This document shows, piece by piece, positions 35,814 to 45,017 of a stretch of DNA of 64,000 bases. The stretch's first letter is position 1. The number at the start of each line of letters is the position of its first letter. Below the pieces are notes generated by a model. That model had not been told where the DNA came from, did not search any database, and saw nothing but the letters and a program-made list of their open reading frames with translations. The stretch comes from Necropsobacter rosorum (GTDB lineage Bacteria; Pseudomonadota; Gammaproteobacteria; Enterobacterales; Pasteurellaceae), in assembly GCA_000751835.1 (NCBI GenBank), contig CCMQ01000021.1:1-64000 (forward strand). The letters run 5' to 3'. Made by a program: the position numbers and the translations under genes.

Positions 35814-37550
35814 TTATTTGATTGCCGCGCTGCGTTTTAATCCGTAACCGACCGCAAAGATAGCCAACGCACAGCCCGCAAACAGTATTCTGCCCCACAG
35901 CGGATTCGGAATAAATACCATTAATAATAAACCTGCCGCCATAATCAATACTAACGTACTGAGTTTTTGACGCTGCACACGGTCGATTTCATCCTGACCT
36001 TCTACGGCGATACATTCGCGATCCACATCGTTAAAGAAGGCGATTCGTCTTGCTTTGTTGTCATCGTTGTCTTCTTTATAGAACAGCGTGGTTAAACAGA
36101 AGAAGCCGGCGGTAAAGAATAAATGCGCCGCGATGGTGATGATGACCTTAAGTTCGGAAATTTCCCGTTTGGTTAAATCTTCTACGCCGAACCAGCTTGC
36201 GACATATTGCGGGGTGAAGATTTGCACCACCGACCATGACACGAACATTCCGAATACTACGGTGGCCCAAGGCGCCCATTTCGGTGTTTTACGGATAATA
36301 ATGCCTAAGAATAGCGGCACCAGAATCGGGGATTGCAACAAGGTGGCGACTTGCATCATTAATTCGAATAAGCTCAAATGTTTCAATGAGTTGAAAAATT
36401 GTGCCATTAAGATAACCAAAATACCGTTCACAATGCACACAATTTGACCGGCGCGTAATAATTCTTTATCGTCCGCTTTGCCTTTCCGCACAATGGGTGA
36501 ATAAAAGCTGCGCACAAACACACCGGAGTTGCGGTTTAACGCGGAATCCATGGATGACATGGTAGCGGCGAATAACCCTGCCATTAATAATCCGACGGTA
36601 CCGATCGGCATCACATTACGCGCAAAGACCAGATAGACGGCATCCGAGGCTTTTTTGCCCAGTTCCGGATAAGCCTGCGCCGCATCCGGATAAATAATTG
36701 CGGTAACCCAAGGGGGAATAAACCAGATAATCGTACCGAATAACATCAGCAGTAAGGCAAAGATCGCGGCTTTGCTGGCGTTGTTGGAATCTTTTGCGTT
36801 TAAAAAGCGGTAAGATTCCTGCATATTGTTGATACTTTGTAACTGTTTTACGATAAAAAACAGGAAGGTACACACAAGAATCAACGGATAATTCATATCC
36901 GGGCCGGAAACAAAACCGCCCGGGAATTTTTCAATGATTTCACCCGGCCCGCCGACGACGACTAATCCGACGACGGCACAGGCAACGGAAATGACGGCAA
37001 CCACCAGCATTTGTACAAAATCGGATGCCACCACGCCCCAAGCGCCGCTGAGCAAAGACACTAATAATACCGAAATACCGGTGACATAAATGGTGACGGT
37101 AATATCCGCATCAAATACCGCAGAAGCGAAAACGGATAAACCGTTCAGCCACACTCCGGCATTAATTACGCTGAGCGGGATGATCACCCAAGTAAAGAAT
37201 TGCTCATTCGTTGCACCGAAACGACGTCCGACGGCTTCTGTCGGCGTATCGACGCGCATTTGCCGAAAGCGTTTGGCAAAATAGAAATACGCGAAAACAT
37301 AAGCGACCATATTGCCCACAAACACCGCGATAACGGATAAACCGTCGGTAAACGCTTTACCGGCCGCGCCGGTGAAGGTCCAGGCGGAGAACTGGGTCAT
37401 AAATGCAGTACCGCCGACCATCCACCACAACATTTTACCGCCGCCGCGGAAGTAATCACTGGTACTGTTACTGGCCATTTTTTTAAATACTAAGCTGATT
37501 GCTACAATGATACAGAAGTAACCGGCTATCACTAAATAATCAATAGTCAT
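35814..37550 (-). CDS. Sodium:solute symporter, probable oligogalacturonide or uronate importer
   Basis: A 578-residue carrier of the SSS family with ~13-14 helices. SDYFRGGGKMLWWMVGGTAF and FSAWTFTGAAGKAF in the first helices are typical. Placement with ogl and the lyase suggests import of unsaturated di- or oligogalacturonides; E. coli-type TogT/KdgT genes are absent here. ATG at 37550 begins MTIDYLVIAGYF; earlier in-frame starts are less likely. Substrate is inferred from context. Confidence 0.85.
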   Translation of the reverse strand: MTIDYLVIAGYFCIIVAISLVFKKMASNSTSDYFRGGGKMLWWMVGGTAFMTQFSAWTFTGAAGKAFTDGLSVIAVFVGNMVAYVFAYFYFAKRFRQMRVDTPTEAVGRRFGATNEQFFTWVIIPLSVINAGVWLNGLSVFASAVFDADITVTIYVTGISVLLVSLLSGAWGVVASDFVQMLVVAVISVACAVVGLVVVGGPGEIIEKFPGGFVSGPDMNYPLILVCTFLFFIVKQLQSINNMQESYRFLNAKDSNNASKAAIFALLLMLFGTIIWFIPPWVTAIIYPDAAQAYPELGKKASDAVYLVFARNVMPIGTVGLLMAGLFAATMSSMDSALNRNSGVFVRSFYSPIVRKGKADDKELLRAGQIVCIVNGILVILMAQFFNSLKHLSLFELMMQVATLLQSPILVPLFLGIIIRKTPKWAPWATVVFGMFVSWSVVQIFTPQYVASWFGVEDLTKREISELKVIITIAAHLFFTAGFFCLTTLFYKEDNDDNKARRIAFFNDVDRECIAVEGQDEIDRVQRQKLSTLVLIMAAGLLLMVFIPNPLWGRILFAGCALAIFAVGYGLKRSAAIK

Positions 37551-37615
37551 GAGATAACGCCTCCAATAATGTCTTATTACCGGCGTTAAATTTAGCATAG
37601 AAGAAAATAAAAAAA

Positions 37616-37650
37616 TGTGATCAATATCTATTATTTAAAACATTGTTTTA
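37616..37650. promoter_or_regulatory. CRP site plus KdgR box upstream of symporter-ogl
   Basis: A CRP half-site TGTGATCAATATCTAT (37616-37631) is followed by the perfect palindrome TAAAACA-T-TGTTTTA (37636-37650), which fits the KdgR consensus TGAAACANTGTTTCA. The two begins are 20 bases apart, exactly as upstream of the pectate lyase gene. Confidence 0.65.
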
Positions 37651-37723
37651 TTTTTATAGATTCAACGTTTTGTATTTTAATTTTATGTGTTTTGTTTTTG
37701 TTGATAAAATTTATTGGCGCCCC

Positions 37724-37759
37724 AAATAAAAACAGGGCAGTAAATCTGATGCCCTGTTA
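37724..37759 (-). terminator. Terminator after the pectate lyase gene
   Basis: On the minus strand AACAGGGCA and TGCCCTGTT (allowing end mismatches) form a stem followed by TTTTATTT. Confidence 0.8.
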
Positions 37760-37782
37760 TTTTAGCGGAATAACTCGATGAA

Positions 37783-39999
37783 TTAACGCAATAATTGTTG
37801 AATTTTCTTCACCTCTTCCAGACCGCTGTTATCGTCAGAAAACGCTGTCCGAGTTAATTCCCGCAGTTTTTGCATCCCATCGGTTTGCACCGGCGTCATG
37901 TCCGTTGTCGCTAAAAAAGCGTTATCGATTACTACATCACCGTTTACCACATCCGGATACTGACTTGCCTGATGGAAACGGAAAGAACGGTTATGCGTGA
38001 AAGTGCCTTGTTTCGGGCCTTTTTCATACGGGCTTTTTCTGAACAGGAAATTAAAGCGTTTATTGTCAATCGCGACGTTATCCGCCACGGTGAACGTACC
38101 CGGATTAAAGTTATCGGTAAAACCGTCCATATTGTTTCGGAAGGCAAGACTGTTTGTGATCACATGCGGCACCGGAATGCCTTCGCCGCCCAGTTTAAAA
38201 CCGTTACCGATAGAAGCGCTTTTACTTTTCACCGTCAGGGTTTGTCCGTTCATAAACGCGATGGAATCTTTAATCGTAACGACGCCGTTCGGGCCGTCTT
38301 CCACTTTGTTAAACAGATCCCAGCCGTCGTCAATGTTATGGTGCGAGATACAACGAATAAAAGTATTACCGTCGCCGACCCGCATTTTCGCCGCAAAACC
38401 GTCGGCGTTGATTTGGGAATCATCCATATTATTAAAACTGATGCTGTCGGTTACAATGTTATGACTGGCCCATAACGGTCTGCCGATTTTTTCCGGCGAC
38501 GTAATCTGGAAGCCGGTATCCGGCGCACCGTGCGTAACGATATTGTTGAAATGGTTATAACTACCGTGAACGATCAGACTGGCGCCGTCCACTTCAATAT
38601 CTTCCACATTCCAGAAGCTGGCTTTATGCTGTAGTTCGCCGACAAATTTCACCTGATTTTTCACCCCTTTAAGGGTTTTCAACGCGCCTTTTAAGCCGCT
38701 GCTCTCGGCACGGATTTCAATGGCGGGATACTCACCCGGCTGTAACTGAATAGTACCGCCCGGCGCTAACAGCTGAAGTGCGGTGCTTAAATCCAACGGT
38801 TTTTGTGCCGAGCCGTCGCCGTCCGCCGTACCGTTCGGGGCGACATATAATAAGTCAGGCAGTTTGATATGAGAGCGTTCAATGCTGAACGTCGTCTCAA
38901 AGCCTTTCTCCTTAAGGTTTGCTTGCGGTATGAATTGCACCCTTATCTCGGTTTTGTTGCGATCCAATTTAAGACTGTGCGGCATAAATTCACCGGCTTT
39001 AATTAAGGATGACGTCAATATCCGTTTGCCGTCCTGGGTCAGCACGAACCGTCCGTCATAATTCGCCCGCGCCTGAAAAACATACTCCGTGCCGGACGCC
39101 TTGCGAGGCGATTCAATACTGACAATTAACGGCAATGTTTTTGGCGTAAATTGAGCCGGCGTCACGCTTTTTCCCTCACTTAACCGCAACTCGACATTCT
39201 CCACGGTAATTTTCGCATTGCGGGAGGCAAAGAAGCCCAAATATTGTTTTTGCGCATTTTGATTGGCGAGAATACCCGGATTCACGTTATCCAACACCTT
39301 TTTATACTCTTGCTCACCCTGACGAGAGGTGAGAACAAAACCCTGATCATTTTTTTCCAGCGTTAACCGTAACTGCCGGTGATTGAAATCGATGCCTTCC
39401 GCATAATCTTCGCGGACTAATTTATTCCCCGCACTGCCCCACGGTTCTTTAATACCCTCGCGGTAAGAGGCATTGATATTCACTTTACCGTTATGCTCTC
39501 TGGCATTGCTGCGTAATAAATTCATCACCATATTGGACGCGGCGGGAAATTCCTCATAACCGACGGGCTGCGGAACCTCTCTCGGTTTGCCGATAATATC
39601 GCGCACCATAATGCCGGCGCCTTCCTGACGGTTCGGTTTGGCGCCGGTTTCCGGCCCGAGCTGATCGAGATATACATCGGCCGAAATCACAAAATTGGTA
39701 TTAATCGGCAGTTCGGTATAATAATAAGTAACCCCTTCATGAGAATTCGCCAGCTTGCCGCCGCGGCTTTCAATGGTAAAACGGGGCGCCAATGCGCCGT
39801 CTTTTACCGGCATGCCGTTTACGGTGGTTTGATTGATGCCGACCTTTTCCGGCAGAATCGTCGAACCGAAGTTTAAATCGGTAGATTGACCGAAAGTGAC
39901 ACTTTTCCATACCAGATCACTCGGGTTGACCGCGGCGCTCATGCCGGATGTCGAAAATAATGCGAAATAAAAAAGAGAAGCCAGCGTTTTATTGGACAT
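37783..39999 (-). CDS. pelX: PelX-like family 9 exopolygalacturonate lyase
   Basis: A 738-residue protein with a signal peptide (SLFYFALFSTSGMSAAV), so it is exported, probably to the periplasm. The N-terminal half is a beta-sandwich region (~30-270) and a linker domain. From ~390 (YVAPNGTADGDGSAQKPLDL) a right-handed beta-helix begins, with NADGFAAKMRVGDGN, HHNIDDGWDLFNK, GNGFKLGGEG and FRNNMDGFTDNF, typical of PL9 calcium sites. It matches Dickeya PelX, which releases unsaturated digalacturonate. It has its own CRP-KdgR element upstream and terminator downstream. Confidence 0.92.
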   Translation of the reverse strand: MSNKTLASLFYFALFSTSGMSAAVNPSDLVWKSVTFGQSTDLNFGSTILPEKVGINQTTVNGMPVKDGALAPRFTIESRGGKLANSHEGVTYYYTELPINTNFVISADVYLDQLGPETGAKPNRQEGAGIMVRDIIGKPREVPQPVGYEEFPAASNMVMNLLRSNAREHNGKVNINASYREGIKEPWGSAGNKLVREDYAEGIDFNHRQLRLTLEKNDQGFVLTSRQGEQEYKKVLDNVNPGILANQNAQKQYLGFFASRNAKITVENVELRLSEGKSVTPAQFTPKTLPLIVSIESPRKASGTEYVFQARANYDGRFVLTQDGKRILTSSLIKAGEFMPHSLKLDRNKTEIRVQFIPQANLKEKGFETTFSIERSHIKLPDLLYVAPNGTADGDGSAQKPLDLSTALQLLAPGGTIQLQPGEYPAIEIRAESSGLKGALKTLKGVKNQVKFVGELQHKASFWNVEDIEVDGASLIVHGSYNHFNNIVTHGAPDTGFQITSPEKIGRPLWASHNIVTDSISFNNMDDSQINADGFAAKMRVGDGNTFIRCISHHNIDDGWDLFNKVEDGPNGVVTIKDSIAFMNGQTLTVKSKSASIGNGFKLGGEGIPVPHVITNSLAFRNNMDGFTDNFNPGTFTVADNVAIDNKRFNFLFRKSPYEKGPKQGTFTHNRSFRFHQASQYPDVVNGDVVIDNAFLATTDMTPVQTDGMQKLRELTRTAFSDDNSGLEEVKKIQQLLR

Positions 40000-40189
40000 A
40001 AATAATCTCCTGAATTTCCGTTAAATACAACCGATATGCTGATCCCGTAAAAAATCGCCTATCAGCTGTGATGACATAGTGTTTGGCGGTGTGAGGTATT
40101 CCTAATCGTATCGGTACAGGAAAACACGGATAACCCTGCTGATAATTCGATTAAGCGCTGATAATGTACCACGGCTAAAAAGGAAAAAA

Positions 40190-40224
40190 TGTGATCACTA
40201 TCTTAAATTTGAAATATCGTTTTA
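40190..40224. promoter_or_regulatory. CRP site plus KdgR-like box upstream of pelX
   Basis: TGTGATCACTATCTTA (40190-40205) followed by TGAAATATCGTTTTA (40210-40224), a weaker KdgR-like dyad. The spacing of 20 bases between the two starts equals that at 37616-37650. The surrounding 400-base gap (40000-40399) otherwise holds the kdgF terminator and no gene. Confidence 0.55.
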
Positions 40225-40263
40225 TTTTTAAAGAATTGATATTTTAGATTTCACCAAAAAGAT

Positions 40264-40287
40264 AAAAAAAGGCGGTATGATACCGCC
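40264..40287 (-). terminator. Terminator of the kduD-to-kdgF operon
   Basis: On the minus strand GGCGGTA-TCA-TACCGCC followed by TTTTTTT. It lies ~110 bases after the kdgF stop. Confidence 0.85.
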
Positions 40288-40399
40288 CGGCAAGTGTTTG
40301 TGATTAAATGCAGATATGCACGATCTTACACCCGAAATGTTGTGCGTTTTCGACAAAATAACAGCGCCCAATGCAAAAGCGAAAAGCGCGGTGTAGTTT

Positions 40400-40723
40400 T
40401 TATTTGATAAAATCCTGTCTCATTGGGGTGAACGTATCCAGCAGCACACCCGGTTGCAGGCAGACACAACCGTGCATCACGTTCGGCGCTTTGTATAACA
40501 CATCACCGGCATTAACGGTTTTAGTCTCATCACCGATAGTAAATTCAAAACTGCCGGATAACACATAAGTTAATTGTTCGTGCGGGTGATTGTGCATCGC
40601 ACCGACGGCCCCCTGTTCAAAATGCACTTCTACTGCCATAATATTCTCACTGTAAGCGAGAATTTTACGTTTTACGCCGCCGCCGAGATCCTCAAGCGGA
40701 ATAGTTTTGTTATAGACAAACAT
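40400..40723 (-). CDS. kdgF: KdgF, cupin for uronate linearisation
   Basis: A 107-residue single-domain cupin. The metal-binding set lies in MHNHPHEQ (44-50) and VMHG (His84). KdgF speeds the conversion of 4,5-unsaturated galacturonate to the open-chain 4-deoxy-5-keto-uronate. It is the last gene of the five-gene operon, 17 bases after eda. Confidence 0.93.
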   Translation of the reverse strand: MFVYNKTIPLEDLGGGVKRKILAYSENIMAVEVHFEQGAVGAMHNHPHEQLTYVLSGSFEFTIGDETKTVNAGDVLYKAPNVMHGCVCLQPGVLLDTFTPMRQDFIK

Positions 40724-40740
40724 CCTGTCTCCTTATTTCG

Positions 40741-41382
40741 CTAACATTTCACCAGATTAACCACTTCGCGCACCAGACGTCCGATTTCGTCCCAGTTTTT
40801 CGCGGCGATCAGCGATTTGTCCACAAACCAGGAACCGCCGCAGGCGACGATATTTGGGATTGCCAGATAATCGTTAATATTATGCACATTGATCCCGCCG
40901 GTAGGCATGATTTGTAATTGTGCGTAAGGGCCGAGCAGCGCTTTGATCATTTTCACGCCGCCACTGGCTTCCGCCGGGAAAAATTTGACGGCGCGGATCC
41001 CCATTTCCAGCGCCGCTTCAATCGCCATCGGATTGTTCACGCCCGGTGTGACGGGAATATTCAGCGCCTGACACAGCCGTACGATGCGCGGGTTAAAGCC
41101 CGGTGTGACGATACAATCCGCACCGGCATTTTTGGCGCGGACTACCTGATCCGGCGTCAGTACCGTGCCGGCGGCGATCAAAATGGCCGGATTATGCCGG
41201 CGCAGCAGTCGAATCGCCGCTTCCGCCGCCGCAGAACGGAATGTGATTTCCACCACCGGCAAGCCGTTGGCCGCCAAAGTATCGGCAAGCGGCAGAATAT
41301 CTTCCGCCTGCTCCAGGGCAATCACCGGCACCACTTTCAGTTGTGCCAGTTTGTCAATAAGTTGTGCTGTCGTCTCACTCAT
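40741..41382 (-). CDS. eda: Eda, KDPG/KHG aldolase
   Basis: A 213-residue aldolase splitting 2-keto-3-deoxy-6-phosphogluconate to pyruvate and glyceraldehyde-3-phosphate. The Schiff-base lysine is Lys133 (AVKFFPAEASGG) and Glu45 lies in VVEITFRS; GTVLTPDQV and PTGGIN are also present. It is the final step of uronate use, nine bases after kdgK. Confidence 0.96.
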   Translation of the reverse strand: MSETTAQLIDKLAQLKVVPVIALEQAEDILPLADTLAANGLPVVEITFRSAAAEAAIRLLRRHNPAILIAAGTVLTPDQVVRAKNAGADCIVTPGFNPRIVRLCQALNIPVTPGVNNPMAIEAALEMGIRAVKFFPAEASGGVKMIKALLGPYAQLQIMPTGGINVHNINDYLAIPNIVACGGSWFVDKSLIAAKNWDEIGRLVREVVNLVKC

Positions 41383-41391
41383 AACAGGTTC

Positions 41392-42333
41392 CTAATTAAA
41401 CTGATGAATAAAATGTGCGGTCGCGGCTTGCTCAATAATCGCGCCTTTATGCCGGATAACCACGCCGGCCAGCGCATTACCTTGCCGGCAGCAGCAAGCT
41501 AAGGGTTTATTTTGCAGATAGCCGTTTAAAAATCCGGCGTTAAACGCATCGCCCGCCGAGGTGGTGTCAACCACGTTTTCAACGGTGGCCACCTCGATAT
41601 GTTGTTCTTCGCCGTTAAAACTGCTGAAAAACGCACCGCACTTACCTTGTTTCACCACCACGGTTTTGACGCCCGAGGCTTTCAGTCGGCGGACGGTGTG
41701 TCGTGCGTTTTCATCCTGCCAGACGGTCTGTTCGTCCTCAAAGGTGACCAATGCCAGACTGACAAAGGGCAAAAGTGCGGTATAAATTTGCTGCGTTTCT
41801 TCTAACGACGCCCATAAATTCGGGCGATAATTACTGTCAAACGCAATTTCAACCCCTTGCTGCGCCAGCCGTTTGAGCTGGCCGATAAAGGTGATGCGAT
41901 CCGGCGGCGGTAAAATGGCCAGCGAAATTCCGCTCAGATAAATCATATCCATCTGTTCCAGCTGTGCCAGAATCCGGGGATAATCGTCATGCTGCAATAA
42001 ATAGCGGGCGGCGGACTGATTGCGCCAGTAAAGAAACGTGCGTTCGCCCTGCCGGTCGAGCTGAATCAGATACAATCCCGGCTGTCGGCGTTCATCGCGC
42101 AGGACCAGATCGGTACGGATATGGTCATCCTGCCAGTGATGAAGCATGCCTTGACTGAGTTTATCCGTGCCTAATACCGACACATAGTGAATGTCAAACT
42201 GCCGGCTTGGGCTGACGCGCGCTAAATAAGTCGCCGTATTCAGCGTATCGCCGCCGTAAGTCTGGCGCATCTTGCCGAACGGTTCGCCGTTCAGTTCAAT
42301 CATACATTCGCCGATAATCGCGATTTTTTTCAT
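41392..42333 (-). CDS. kdgK: KdgK, 2-keto-3-deoxygluconate kinase
   Basis: A 313-residue PfkB-family sugar kinase. It starts KKIAIIGECMIELNGEPFG with YGGDTLNTATYLAR early; the C-terminal catalytic motif is DTTSAGDAFNAGFLNGYL with its base Asp. It makes KDPG from KDG for Eda. ATG at 42333 has GGGAG upstream. Confidence 0.95.
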   Translation of the reverse strand: MKKIAIIGECMIELNGEPFGKMRQTYGGDTLNTATYLARVSPSRQFDIHYVSVLGTDKLSQGMLHHWQDDHIRTDLVLRDERRQPGLYLIQLDRQGERTFLYWRNQSAARYLLQHDDYPRILAQLEQMDMIYLSGISLAILPPPDRITFIGQLKRLAQQGVEIAFDSNYRPNLWASLEETQQIYTALLPFVSLALVTFEDEQTVWQDENARHTVRRLKASGVKTVVVKQGKCGAFFSSFNGEEQHIEVATVENVVDTTSAGDAFNAGFLNGYLQNKPLACCCRQGNALAGVVIRHKGAIIEQAATAHFIHQFN

Positions 42334-42394
42334 TGCCTGCTCCCGATGCAAACAAACCTGCTTATGCGGGATAAACAGGTTTGCTGCACATTGA

Positions 42395-43036
42395 TTAGTT
42401 AGCCAGAATATCGCGGACGAACCGTTCGATTTCTTTGTCTTGGCAATGGGCGAAGAAACATTGCTGGAAACGTTCGCCGCTGACCGCCGTTTTCACTAAT
42501 GCCGGGTCAATGGCGCGTAAGGTATCCAAATAGTTATCTTTTACCACCGCACTTTTGACTTGGTTTAAAATACCGGCGTTGCGCACCTGCGGTTCTTTAC
42601 GTTCCGCCGGGTAGCCTTCGCCATACACACCGGTAAAGGCTTTTTCGAACATATAACGCACATTTAATTCCGCGCCCCAGCCGAACCCTTTGGCAAAGGC
42701 TAATGCCAGCGCATTGCCGTTATTAATCTGGCAGAACAGGAACGCATCGGTCGGGTCGAGGCAGTAGCCGCATACCACGCCCGGATGAATATTAAGCGAC
42801 ATCATCGCGCCTTGTCCGGTGCCGCAGCCGGTAACCACAAAATCCACCGCTTTCGCATTCAGCAGAATGCTGGCCATAATCCCTAAATGAATGTAGGTCA
42901 GGTGATGATCATTTTCATCGGACATCCCGACGTTAAACACTTCGTAGCCTTTCGGATCGACCACATTTTTTAATTCTTTCAGTATCATCGCATTTTTGGC
43001 TGCCTGACTGTTTTCCATCATTAATGCAATTTTCAT
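42395..43036 (-). CDS. RpiB/LacAB-type isomerase, probable 4-deoxy-5-keto-uronate isomerase (DhuI-like)
   Basis: A 213-residue RpiB/LacA/LacB-fold protein (GIMASILLNAKAVDFVVTGCGTGQGAMM, LNIHPGVVCGYC, NGNALALAFAKG). It lies where kduI is expected, between kduD and kdgK. Isomerases of this fold (DhuI) are known to replace the cupin KduI in converting 4-deoxy-5-keto-uronate to 3-deoxy-2,5-diketo-gluconate in glycosaminoglycan-using bacteria. No kduI is in the window. ATG at 43036 has AGGTGG upstream. Substrate is inferred from operon context. Confidence 0.75.
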   Translation of the reverse strand: MKIALMMENSQAAKNAMILKELKNVVDPKGYEVFNVGMSDENDHHLTYIHLGIMASILLNAKAVDFVVTGCGTGQGAMMSLNIHPGVVCGYCLDPTDAFLFCQINNGNALALAFAKGFGWGAELNVRYMFEKAFTGVYGEGYPAERKEPQVRNAGILNQVKSAVVKDNYLDTLRAIDPALVKTAVSGERFQQCFFAHCQDKEIERFVRDILAN

Positions 43037-43088
43037 TATATCCACCTATTAATTAATTGAATCGAAAACGAATTATTGCGACGCGGCG

Positions 43089-43844
43089 TTATCTTGCCAG
43101 CCAGCCGCCGTCAACCGCAACGGTATAACCATTCACATAATCTCCCGCGGCGGAAGCCAGAAATACGCACGGGCCGACTAAATCGCTCGGCGTTCCCCAG
43201 CGACCGGCAGGAATGCGGTCTAAAATTTCTTTGCTGCGGGCTTCATCGGCACGCAAAGCGGCGGTATTGTCGGTTGCCATATAGCCCGGCGCCACCGCGT
43301 TTACATTAATATGATATTTCGCCCATTCGTTCGCCATGGCGCGGGTAATCCCCATCACCGCACTTTTTGAGGCCGTATAGGAAGGCACGCGGATACCGCC
43401 CTGGAATGAAAGCATTGACGCAACGTTGATGATTTTACCGCCGTGACCTTGCTTAATAAACTGTTTTGCCGCCAATTGCGACAGGAAGAACACGGTTTTT
43501 AAGTTGATATTAATGACGTCGTCCCAGTTTTGTTCGCTGAAATCAATCGCATCTTCACGACGGATAATGCCGGCGTTGTTGACTAAAATATCAATTTTAC
43601 CGAATGCCGCAACGGCTTTTTCGATGATGCCGGCCAGGTCGTCCTGCTTCATCAGGTTTGCCTCAATATTCACGAATTGACGCCCAGCCGCTTCAATTTT
43701 TGCTTTCGTTTCTAACGGCTCGACCAGATTAACACCGACAATATGACAGCCGGCCTGTGCCAAACCTAATGCCATACCTTGTCCGAGGCCGGTGTTGCAA
43801 CCGGTGACTACGGCGACTTTTCCGGTTAGATCAAATAAGTTCAT
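43089..43844 (-). CDS. kduD: KduD, 2-keto-3-deoxygluconate dehydrogenase
   Basis: A 251-residue SDR with TGCNTGLG cofactor motif (~14-21), NNAGII, NVASMLSFQGG and the YTASKSA catalytic pair. The end YVNGYTVAVDGGWLAR is usual. It reduces 3-deoxy-2,5-diketo-gluconate to KDG. ATG at 43844 has AAAGGAG upstream. It is first in the operon kduD-dhuI-kdgK-eda-kdgF. Confidence 0.93.
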   Translation of the reverse strand: MNLFDLTGKVAVVTGCNTGLGQGMALGLAQAGCHIVGVNLVEPLETKAKIEAAGRQFVNIEANLMKQDDLAGIIEKAVAAFGKIDILVNNAGIIRREDAIDFSEQNWDDVININLKTVFFLSQLAAKQFIKQGHGGKIINVASMLSFQGGIRVPSYTASKSAVMGITRAMANEWAKYHINVNAVAPGYMATDNTAALRADEARSKEILDRIPAGRWGTPSDLVGPCVFLASAAGDYVNGYTVAVDGGWLAR

Positions 43845-43883
43845 TTTGTGTCTCCTTTGGGTTGAGTATGTTGAATTCAGGCG

Positions 43884-43903
43884 AAATAGCATATTCGCTA
43901 TTT
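43884..43903. promoter_or_regulatory. Inverted repeat in the kduD leader
   Basis: AAATAGC-ATATTC-GCTATTT, perfect seven-base arms, lies between the kduD -10 and the start codon. It could be an operator for a second regulator or a leader hairpin. Confidence 0.4.
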
Positions 43904-43919
43904 TCTCTGTATGATAGGC

Positions 43920-43968
43920 ATTATACTCAAATAAAAATATATTACAATAAATATGAAACAATATTTCA
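43920..43968 (-). promoter_or_regulatory. kduD operon promoter with KdgR box
   Basis: On the minus strand TATAAT (43925-43920) is a perfect -10, with TTGTAA (43947-43942) 16 bases away as -35. The dyad TGAAACA-A-TATTTCA (43954-43968, one mismatch) just upstream fits the KdgR box and may also serve the divergent kdgR gene. Confidence 0.65.
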
Positions 43969-44090
43969 ATTTTAAGATTAATTTTCTGCTCGCGTAAGTT
44001 TTTTTCTAAAAAAAACTTTTTATGCTATTATTTGTACCATTTATAGCAGAATTTCGTTCAACCATAATCATATATGACGTGTGGAACACC

Positions 44091-44888
44091 ATGGAAAAAG
44101 AAACGCAACCGGAAGCAGTCTCTTCAGTATTAAAGGTTTTTGGAATTATTGAGGCGCTGGCTGAACAAAAAGAAATCGGTATTACCGATTTGGCACAACG
44201 ATTAATGATGTCTAAAAGTACGACATACCGTTTTTTACAGACCATGAAAACGCTGGGATTCGTCTCGCAGGAAGGCGAAACGGATAAATACAGCTTAACC
44301 TTAAAGCTGTTTGAGGTTGGCGCCAAATCCTTGGAATATGTGGATTTAATCACATTGGCCAATAAGGAAATGGCCCACATTGCCAAGCAAACGAATGAAA
44401 CGCTGCACTTAGGCATGTTAGAGGGCAATGAAATCATTTATTTGCACAAAATCGATTCCAACTACAGCTTAAGAATGCACTCCCGTATCGGGCGGCGCAA
44501 TCCGTTATACAGTACCGCGATCGGAAAAGTGCTGTTGTCCGATTACAGTAATGCGGAAGTGCAGGAAATACTGAAAGACGTCGTTTTCATCAAACATACC
44601 GAAAAAACGCTGGAAAATATCGAGCAGCTCGAGCAGGAACTGGATAAAGTGCGGCGCCAGCATTATGCGGAAGATAATGAAGAACAGGAACCGGGCTTAA
44701 GATGTATCGCCGCGCCGGTGTATAACCGGTTCGGGAAAATTATCGCCGGCATTTCTATTTCGTTACCAACCATCCGTTTTAAAGAAGAACAGCTGCCGCA
44801 TCTGGTCAGTCTGCTGCAATATGCCGGTAAAAAAGTGTCCGAACAGTTAGGCTATCATCATTATCCGCCGATTGCGGACGCACTATAG
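44091..44888 (+). CDS. kdgR: KdgR, IclR-family regulator of pectin genes
   Basis: A 265-residue IclR regulator. The N-terminal winged helix is ~8-70 (VLKVFGIIEALAEQKEIGIT, MMSKSTTYRFLQTMKTLGFV); the effector domain follows (LHLGMLEGNEIIYLHKID, RNPLYSTAIGKVLLS). KdgR represses pectin genes and releases DNA when it binds KDG. ATG at 44091 fits homologues; an in-frame ATG at 44022 is unlikely. It is divergent from the operon and shares the KdgR-box region. Confidence 0.92.
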   Translation: MEKETQPEAVSSVLKVFGIIEALAEQKEIGITDLAQRLMMSKSTTYRFLQTMKTLGFVSQEGETDKYSLTLKLFEVGAKSLEYVDLITLANKEMAHIAKQTNETLHLGMLEGNEIIYLHKIDSNYSLRMHSRIGRRNPLYSTAIGKVLLSDYSNAEVQEILKDVVFIKHTEKTLENIEQLEQELDKVRRQHYAEDNEEQEPGLRCIAAPVYNRFGKIIAGISISLPTIRFKEEQLPHLVSLLQYAGKKVSEQLGYHHYPPIADAL

Positions 44889-44913
44889 CGCAAACAAATC
44901 AGCATTACGGCAT

Positions 44914-44941
44914 AAAAAGGCGGTGAATTTACCGCCTTTGT
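44914..44941. terminator. Bidirectional terminator between kdgR and the porin gene
   Basis: AAAGGCGGT-GAATTT-ACCGCCTTT, perfect nine-base arms, between convergent genes. Confidence 0.85.
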
Positions 44942-45017
44942 TATTGTTATGTTAAATAACCTTATGATTTCCATATGAAATTTTAATCTAACAGATCGTT
45001 TTGAAAGCCAGCGATTA

